A stretch of DNA of 64,000 nucleotides from Spirodela intermedia (taxonomy: Eukaryota; Streptophyta; Magnoliopsida; Alismatales; Araceae), in the NCBI GenBank assembly GCA_902729315.2, contig LR746276.1, positions 5,148,669-5,212,668 of the forward strand. Direction: 5' to 3'. A model generated the notes under the pieces. That model was not told where the DNA came from. It saw nothing but the letters and a program-made list of their open reading frames with translations, and did no database searches. Shown here in pieces: positions 58,160-64,000 of this stretch. A program made the position numbers and the translations under genes. The first letter of the stretch is position 1; every line of letters begins with the position of its first letter.

Positions 58160-59480
58160 TCTTAACCCCTAGGGTTATCAGCTTTGAGAGGATGAAAGAG
58201 AGCTACCATGAGTGTTCCGATTTTGCTGTAGTCTTTACCGCCCTTAGTAAATGTCTTACTAGATGACATAAAGATTATATGATCTAGGATGGCTATCTCT
58301 TTAGGAAGCAGTAACTATGTAAACACAATCTTCTTTGAGAGATTTCCTAGTGTGAGAGCTGTACGCGAGTGGTCTCACGAGACACTTTAAGTAGGATAAA
58401 ATCATCACTACAATGGAAGAACATTTCTATTGGCCTAACCTTAAGCGCAACCTCACTATGCTCATTACATTATTCCACGTGCACATTCATAAAGTTATAT
58501 AAGCAAAACACTAGATTATATACACCCCTACCTATTCCAACATGACCTTAGGAGGATGTGAGTATGGATTTTGTGTTAGAACTACCAAGAACCCCCAAAA
58601 AGTATGACTCTATTTTTGTGGTAATCAATCAGTTTTCTACAATGTCTCATTTTATTCTTTGCTCCAAAAGTTATGATGGCTTTTGAATTGCATGCATTTA
58701 TTTGATAAGGTTGTTAAATTACATGGACTACTAAAGACCATTACTTCTAATAGGAGTGTTCAATTTATGAGTTATTTTCAAAAAAACTCTTCGGCACATC
58801 ATTAGGACAGTTAAAATATTTATTTATTCTTCACCCCCAAACTAACAAACAAATAGAAATCATTAATAGAAGTTTCAAAACCTATTACGATGTCTAATAG
58901 GAGACTATTTAAGGACTTGGGATATGATCATTCCTCGTGTTGAGTTTGCATATAATAGTTGAATTAATAGTAATACATGTATGAGTTCTTTCAAGATCAT
59001 CCATGGCTATAAACCTAGAAAGCTCATAGACTTATGTTCCCTACCACTTCAATTAGGAGTGTCTATTTTAGTTTAGTCATTTACACAACATATTCGGAGT
59101 TTATATGAGGACATTCAACATTGCATTAGTATTAGTAATAAGTCTTATAGACATTTAGCAGATGCTTACAGATGCTTTAAGAGGACTATTTGTATTAAGG
59201 ACTACATATAAACTTCATCCTCGTGGGGCAATGCCATTCAAAATTTTAAAAAGAATTGGGTCAAAAGTTTATGTTTTAGACCTTCTGCCATATTTAGGTA
59301 TTATCTCTACTTTTAATATTGCAGATCTTGTTGCTTATCATAAATCCCCTAATGTACTAGGATCACCTTCCATCATTTTTCCTATGCAACATGAACAAAT
59401 AGGTGATATATTAGATGAGTAAGTGATCTTTACTAATGGTGGAGAGTGACGAAGACTTCTAATTTGTTGGAAAGATTGTC
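58160..59480 (+). pseudogene. gypsy element 2 integrase and C-terminal region
   Basis: Broken integrase core (SVQFMSYF-like at about 58,757, EFAYN-like at about 58,944). The open C-terminal part at 59,162-59,422 has KVYVLDLLPYLGIISTFNIA and DLVAYH, the usual end of gypsy polyproteins of this type. Confidence 0.75.
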
Positions 59481-59592
59481 CACCTTTAGATGACTCATGG
59501 ATCACAGAGGACAATATTCGTCAAATTGATCCTAGTGTGGAGGAGCACTACAACACCAACTCCACCCTTCACTCAATAGAGTCAAGTTCCCT

Positions 59593-59606
59593 AAACTAGG
59601 GGAGAG
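59593..59606 (+). other. polypurine tract of gypsy element 2
   Basis: AAACTAGGGGAGAG directly before the 3' LTR start TTGACATAAG. Confidence 0.7.
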
Positions 59607-59607
59607 T

Positions 59608-59622
59608 TGACATAAGACGAGG
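59608..59622 (+). repeat. first 15 bp of the 3' LTR of gypsy element 2
   Basis: TGACATAAGACGAGG, separated from the rest of the LTR (61,608 onward) by solo LTR 2. Its last five bases CGAGG correspond to TGAGG on the other side. Confidence 0.65.
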
Positions 59623-61607
59623 TGATGGCGAGCGGGACCCGTCTCCACCAGCTCAAAAGACACCAGCAGTCCGAGTTCAACCTGATCGATGTGCGAAGAC
59701 GAAGGAGCCTGGCTTTCGCTACATGGCCTAGCCCTTTGGGATGACGACATTCCACCTCCGCGACGACGACGAGCTCGAGCTCACCCTTATCTTTCTTTAT
59801 ATTTTCATGTTGACTTGTTGGGCCTCACGTTTGTGTGTTAGCGGGCCCAATTCTATGTGTGTGTTGTTGTTTGTGTCTCCCTTTCTTTAGGGTTTTATTG
59901 GGTCTCTCTTTTGAGGCCCAATTAAAACCCTGAGGGGGGGGGACCTATGTTTCTTTTCTTTTGGGCCTCTTTTGGGGCTTATTTGGGTCTTCATTTGAGG
60001 CCCACTTAAGCACCGTACAAGGGCCTCCCTCTTTCTCCTTTTAGGGGAGCTTATTGAGTTTCTCTTTTAGAGGCCCAATAAGCCCCTTTTGTAACTTTTT
60101 TGTGGCTTATGGGCTTGAGGGCCTCAAGTGGGCCCACCTCCCCTTAGCCCACTTGTGAGCCCTATATAAGGGGAAGTAGGACCCCCCCTCAACAGGAAGC
60201 GTCGAATTTTGTGAGAGATTATCGTTTGTGAGTTACCTTCTTCGTGACCTAGGATAGGAAGGGAAGGAGGGAGAGGAAGGCCATCAATACCCTTTGAGGA
60301 CTTCGTTCATTGTGACCCTGCTGCCTGAGACCAACTGCCGCCGCCGGACATCTTCATTGTCGCCCGTGAGATCGCCGCCGTCACCGGACGAAACGGTCGC
60401 AGTTGCTGCTGCAACTGCCACCACCTCTGTTGGAACCCCGTCACGCCGTTGTGATGAAAGGGGCTTGTTTCGCCTCCCTATGAGCCATCGTCGAGCACTC
60501 CGCCGGAGTCTCTTGACTCCTAGTTCGACTGCCCCCTCTTCCTTTAGAACTCCACCATAAACTCGTCGGAGCCGCCATCCGCCACTCCGCCCAATCGCTG
60601 GCCGTTCGCTGACGAATGTCTACCTGCCGCCACGTCGGGAGAGACCCTGCAACTGTGCCGACGAGCCAGATCTAGTCCAAGCTCCGCACAGGCCCCCGCC
60701 GGAGTTTCCCGACGATCCGCCGCCGTCGTGCCATTTCTGGCACCACCTAGACTAGGAGGGCTCAACCCTCCCTAGTATCATCGGCCGGGATCGTCTCATT
60801 CCTCTGCTCCGCTTCCCAGCGTCGCCAGAGAAGGCCGATCCTTCCAGCGACAGTTGGGCTTCCGCCCAACCGCCGATGCTCGGCATTCCTGCCGAAGCGC
60901 CGCCACCGCGCATGCCCCACGCACTGGCTCCTGCAGCCCACGCGCCCACCCGGTGCCACCGCCCATGTGCCCCGAGGCACGCCGCGTGGCTTGCCGTGTG
61001 CGCCCGCTAGCATGTCCTTCAGCCCACCAGTGGGCCCATGCCCACCGACCGCGCCACGCCTTACGACGACAACTAGTGTGACTCTCGACCAAGACCGACC
61101 GTCGACTCTGAGCATCATTCTTCACCGGACGTCTCTGCTTACGTCGAGTCTCTGCTCTGTCACAACCCGCCAGGCTATGCAGCCCCGAAGGTTAGCTCCG
61201 CACCCCTTCTTACTTAAGTTTAATTATCTTTCGAAGGGTTTTCTCGGCTCATTTCCACCGCCATCTGGAGAACGTAGACAAGATAGGAGGGGTTATAGGA
61301 TCGTGACTTCTGATACTGTGTCAGACTCGTTACCGTTCATGAGCTGCAGCCTTAGGCTACTTCACGACGACCATTCCGCCATCTATCCGAACATGGACCG
61401 AGAGGGTCTCACACTTACCAACGTCGAGTGTTTCTCCAAGTTGTCCTAGGTTGATAGTGCATATTGGTACGCCTGCCTGTACTTAGGTTAGGTGGTCAGA
61501 CCTAGAGTATAGGGTTTATACATTCTTATCAGATCGGTCCGACTGCCCCATCCCAGTTCTTGAGTTTCATTGATCAAGTATAAGGGTTCTCGCCCCATCC
61601 TACATCA
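59623..61607 (+). mobile_element. solo LTR 2, nested in the 3' LTR of gypsy element 2
   Basis: Homologous along its length to 41,890-43,943, starting TGATGGCGAGC and ending CTACATCA. Flanks are CGAGG and TGAGG, a target duplication with one change. It keeps the hairpin cluster (59,886-60,085), the TATA-like CCTATATAAGGGG (about 60,161) and the GC-rich segment, but has only one unit of the 30-bp repeat. C-to-T differences suggest decay. Confidence 0.85.
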
Positions 61608-62648
61608 TGAGGGCTCAATCCGGACTTAACAGACTTGACAGAAGACTCAAGCTCAGCCAAGTAGAGTTGGGCCCAAAAGGCCACTGCAAATCCCAACGTG
61701 AATGCACCCGCCCAAAATCTGAAAATTTTTATTATTATTAGTGAGCTCTCCCTTAATGGATTTTCCTTTGTTTCACTTGCCTTTGTTTGGTTTTGTAAGG
61801 CCTATATAAGATTTACCTTCATTGTTTGTTGTCTCCCTCATTGTTTGGTTTTGTTTGGTTTTGTATGTCCCTTCCTCTTAGAGAGGACACTAGGATTTGA
61901 AGAATAGATTTACCTTCATTGAGGCTTCGTCGCCTGCTGCTGGTCGTGAAGACCCCATCACCCTGGTTGGGTTGGCTGTTAGGACCTCGTGCTCCCAGTT
62001 GGAGCTCTATCGCCGCCGTTTGTTGTCTCTACCAACAGAATCGCCGCCTTCTCCCTCCATTGCCGCCGTCCGCCTTCCACCCGTCTCCTTCGTCGCCGTC
62101 TACCCCGTTACCGTCTTTCTGCCATTCCCCGTCTCTTTCCACTGTCGCCATCCTACCTCCAGCCTGAGTTACCATCACCTGCCTGCCTAACCGCTGTTGC
62201 CTTCGACCCGCCATATTCCAAGTCAGCCACCCAGTCCGACGCCCACGGAGCAATAAGAGCTTAAACCCCGGGAGCTGTGGTTGTGCCATCACCCCCTTAC
62301 CAAGATTCATCCCGTCACAGTCCACCGGGTTCATTTGAGTTGGGCCGATACCCGCCAAGTAGCTCCGTCGGACTCGAGTCGTATCCGGGCAAATAGCCAG
62401 CCTTCCAGTCTCTCCAGTCTCCTCCGGTCAACGGTCAACGATCGACCCCTCTAACTCAGGTCTCTCTGGTGACTTCTCTCGACAACTAGTACTCTCGACT
62501 CTTACTCCTAATAATCACTGCTCTTTTAATGTATTCTTCTCGTAATTGTCACATTTAGTGATCTTTATAAGACAGCCACCTTTCCTTCACATTACGTGTA
62601 TCCTATGTTAAGCCAGATTTGTCTTATTGATTACGAGCACCCTACGCA
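61608..62648 (+). repeat. remainder of the 3' LTR of gypsy element 2
   Basis: Aligns with 53,625-54,648 and ends near GAGCACCCTACGCA. Confidence 0.75.
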
Positions 62649-62659
62649 TATCAAGTTGC

Positions 62660-63052
62660 ATGTCAGGTTCTTTGTATGCAAGGATAACAAGGTGATATCT
62701 TCAATGAATATTGATGTCGATTTAATCATAAAAGTATATCAGAATATGCTCAGATCGGAGATATGCTTCACAGTTCATATACTGATCCCGAATTCACCCA
62801 CAGGTTACATTTTTCTATCCTTGCTTCCTGATCAAGCTGAGCATGTGCTGTTTAATGACCGCATGTATTTCAGAGAAGAGGGCTGGTCAACGACTTCATC
62901 CAGATTCAGATAGTTCTCGTGAATATCTCGTTTTTCTGCGACTCCAGAAAATTACAGTTTTTCAACCTCGTAAATATTTTTTTATATCCCTGTAAATGCA
63001 AGAATTTAACCAGTGAAGTGCGATATGTTGACGGAACAAGTTCTGAAACATC
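62660..63052 (+). repeat. segmental duplication block B, copy 3 (upstream part)
   Basis: Resumes at TGCAAGGATAACAAGG and continues as in copies 1 and 2 up to the type-3 promoter. Confidence 0.85.
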
Positions 63053-63069
63053 GTGGTGATTACATTGTC

Positions 63070-63085
63070 GGTCAAACCTTTGACC
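63070..63085 (+). promoter_or_regulatory. palindromic W-box pair in type-3 promoter
   Basis: GGTCAAACCTTTGACC, a perfect inverted pair apart from the centre, as at 44,454. Confidence 0.55.
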
Positions 63086-63312
63086 CCGGCATACAATAGT
63101 CCGAGAAAACCCAAAACGTGGGAAATTTTACTTCCTGTTTGTTTATTCCGCGTGGGTGCTTCGTCTGTCTCTCTCCCTTCCTCCCTGCCCCCTGTCCAGT
63201 CTCTGTTTAATGCTCTTCGGAGACGAAATCGGTATGATCCGTACCTTCGCGGTGAGTGCCATGAAGAGAAGTTCATGATCACCGCAGATTAGACCTCCTG
63301 CACATTCAAATC

Positions 63313-63320
63313 TATAAATA
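63313..63320 (+). promoter_or_regulatory. TATA box of type-3 gene at 63,367
   Basis: TATAAATA in the same CAAATC-TATGAATC context and at the same distance from ATG as in the 44,751 gene. Confidence 0.7.
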
Positions 63321-63366
63321 TGAATCAAAACTCATCTCTTTGAAACGCGGAAAGAGTTGAAGAACG

Positions 63367-63759
63367 ATGGTCAGGGCCTTGTTATACGCGTATGGTTCGG
63401 GTGCCCATGGCGGCGGCGGCTCAACCTACACAGTCTCCGGGACTCTCCTTCTCTTCTGCATGGTCGTGGCATCTCTATCCATCATTCCAACCATCCTCTT
63501 CGCCTGCGGTCATAGCGAAAGAAAGAAGAGGGAGAAGGAGATGAAGGAGATGAAGAAGAGGGAGAAGGAGATGAAGAAGATGAAGAAGAAGAAGAAGAAG
63601 AAATCTCGCGCCGACGAAAGTGACTACGGTGCAGGCTCTTGGTGCAGTTGCTGTGATGGCGGGGGAGACGGAGGTGGTGACGGTGGCGGCGGTGGCTGCG
63701 GTGGAGGCGGAGGCTGCGGCGGCGGCGGAGGCTGCGGCGGCGGCGGTGGGGCGAGCTAA
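63367..63759 (+). CDS. array family type 3: single-TM protein with Lys/Glu/Met linker and Gly-Cys tail, 130 aa
   Basis: MVRALLYAYGSGAHGGGGST, a helix at residues 23-47 (LLLFCMVVASLSIIPTILFA, Cys-Gly), a linker at 51-81 of REKEMKKMKK type ending in a pure Lys run, the conserved ESDYGAGSWCSCCD block, and a tail of GGGD units changing to GGGGGC units, ending Gly-Ala-Ser-TAA. Intronless, with the same AACGATGGTCAGG start context and promoter as the 44,751 copy. The tail is 21 residues shorter overall than at 44,751 but has more Cys. All three type-3 genes sit at the same place in the duplicated block. Confidence 0.78.
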   Translation: MVRALLYAYGSGAHGGGGSTYTVSGTLLLFCMVVASLSIIPTILFACGHSERKKREKEMKEMKKREKEMKKMKKKKKKKSRADESDYGAGSWCSCCDGGGDGGGDGGGGGCGGGGGCGGGGGCGGGGGAS

Positions 63760-64000
63760 TCCTACTTTCCTGGAGCCACATACCGGATCCAGTTTGATTT
63801 GCCCTTGCCCCATCTTCCTCGATACACCGTCAGAGGGACAGAGTTTAGGCAATGGTTGTTCCCCAATTCAGCTGTTAAAAAATCCATACCCAAACCTTTT
63901 TATTCTAAAAAACATATGCATTTTCAAGCCCCAAAAGTCAGCTGGATCGTTGAGGAAGAAATCTTTGACTAGGTTGATCCGGTATCCATCTCTCGCTATC
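63760..64000. other. 3' region of the 63,367 gene and start of block C, copy 3
   Basis: 3' region as in the other type-3 copies (CGTCAGAGGGACAGAGTTTAG). From about 63,950 the sequence GAGGAAGAAATCTTTGAC and GGTTGATCCGGT matches the start of block C, so the duplication continues beyond the window. Confidence 0.7.

Larger units (their letters stand above)
53610..62648 (+). mobile_element. Ty3/gypsy retrotransposon 2 (chromovirus-like), degenerate, with nested solo LTR
   Basis: 5' LTR 53,610 to about 54,648; gag with zinc knuckle, protease, RT, RNase H and integrase on the plus strand from about 55,300 to 59,600; purine tract 59,593-59,606. The 3' LTR is split into 59,608-59,622 and 61,608-62,648 by solo LTR 2. 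The two LTRs align closely (shared AAGCTC-GTTGGGCC, CCCAAAATCTGAA, ATTAGTGAGCTCTC, TTAGTGATCTTTATAA). RT and integrase wording resembles chromoviruses of the CRM/Reina type, from memory. It interrupts duplication unit 3 between blocks A and B. Target duplications were not found. All domains contain stops, so the copy is dead. Confidence 0.82.

Noticed and set aside
14231-63759. Reading the array as secreted antimicrobial or cysteine-knot peptides
   Set aside because: The hydrophobic segment ends in Cys-Gly then lysines with no cleavage-site pattern, and tails are Gly repeats without a fixed Cys framework. A membrane anchor fits better.

Overview
This is a window of a plant nuclear genome. The genes have spliced introns, TATA boxes and AATAAA poly(A) signals, and there are plant Ty3/gypsy and Ty1/copia retroelements and very abundant (CT/GA)n microsatellites. 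The GC-rich exons suggest a monocot-like angiosperm, but no species can be named.

Left part (1-13,000), ordinary genes. (1) The 3' four exons of a Rab2-type GTPase (RABB1 class). (2) A complete 12-exon raffinose-synthase / seed-imbibition-protein (GH36) gene; the joined frame is 781 aa with no break. (3) A single-exon oleosin of 151 aa. (4) A 3-exon minus-strand gene for a 197-aa protein, probably plastid-targeted, that I cannot name.

Right part (14,000-64,000), a large array of one gene family that I do not recognise. It has ten open members, three pseudogenes and two relics. Each open member is a short intronless ORF (79-181 aa) with an N-terminal Met-Ala/Val-Arg start, one transmembrane helix ending in a Leu/Ile-rich stretch and Phe-Ala-Cys-Gly, a Lys-rich stretch just after the membrane, and a low-complexity Gly/Cys tail. 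Four subtypes can be told apart: type 1 at 14,231, 19,338 and 37,603; type 2 at 16,747, 39,370 and 47,750; type 3 at 44,751, 49,623 and 63,367 with a Lys/Glu/Met repeat linker; type 4 at 50,749 on the minus strand with a Lys/Glu linker. Promoters, 3' regions and spacers are conserved between copies, so the array grew by segmental duplication. A type1+spacer+type2 block is present at 14.0-16.0 kb and 37.4-39.8 kb. A larger block carrying type 3 is present three times (40.7-45.8, 48.3-52.1 and 52.4-64.0 kb).

The array is interrupted by nested retroelements. At 19.9-36.5 kb lie a gypsy element with a perfect 5-bp target duplication, a minus-strand copia remnant, and a copia element inserted inside the transmembrane codons of an array member, splitting it in two. 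At 41.9-43.9 kb there is a solo LTR whose paralogous empty sites are also in the window. At 53.6-62.6 kb there is a second gypsy element, with a second copy of the same solo LTR inside its own 3' LTR. All retroelement reading frames look broken.
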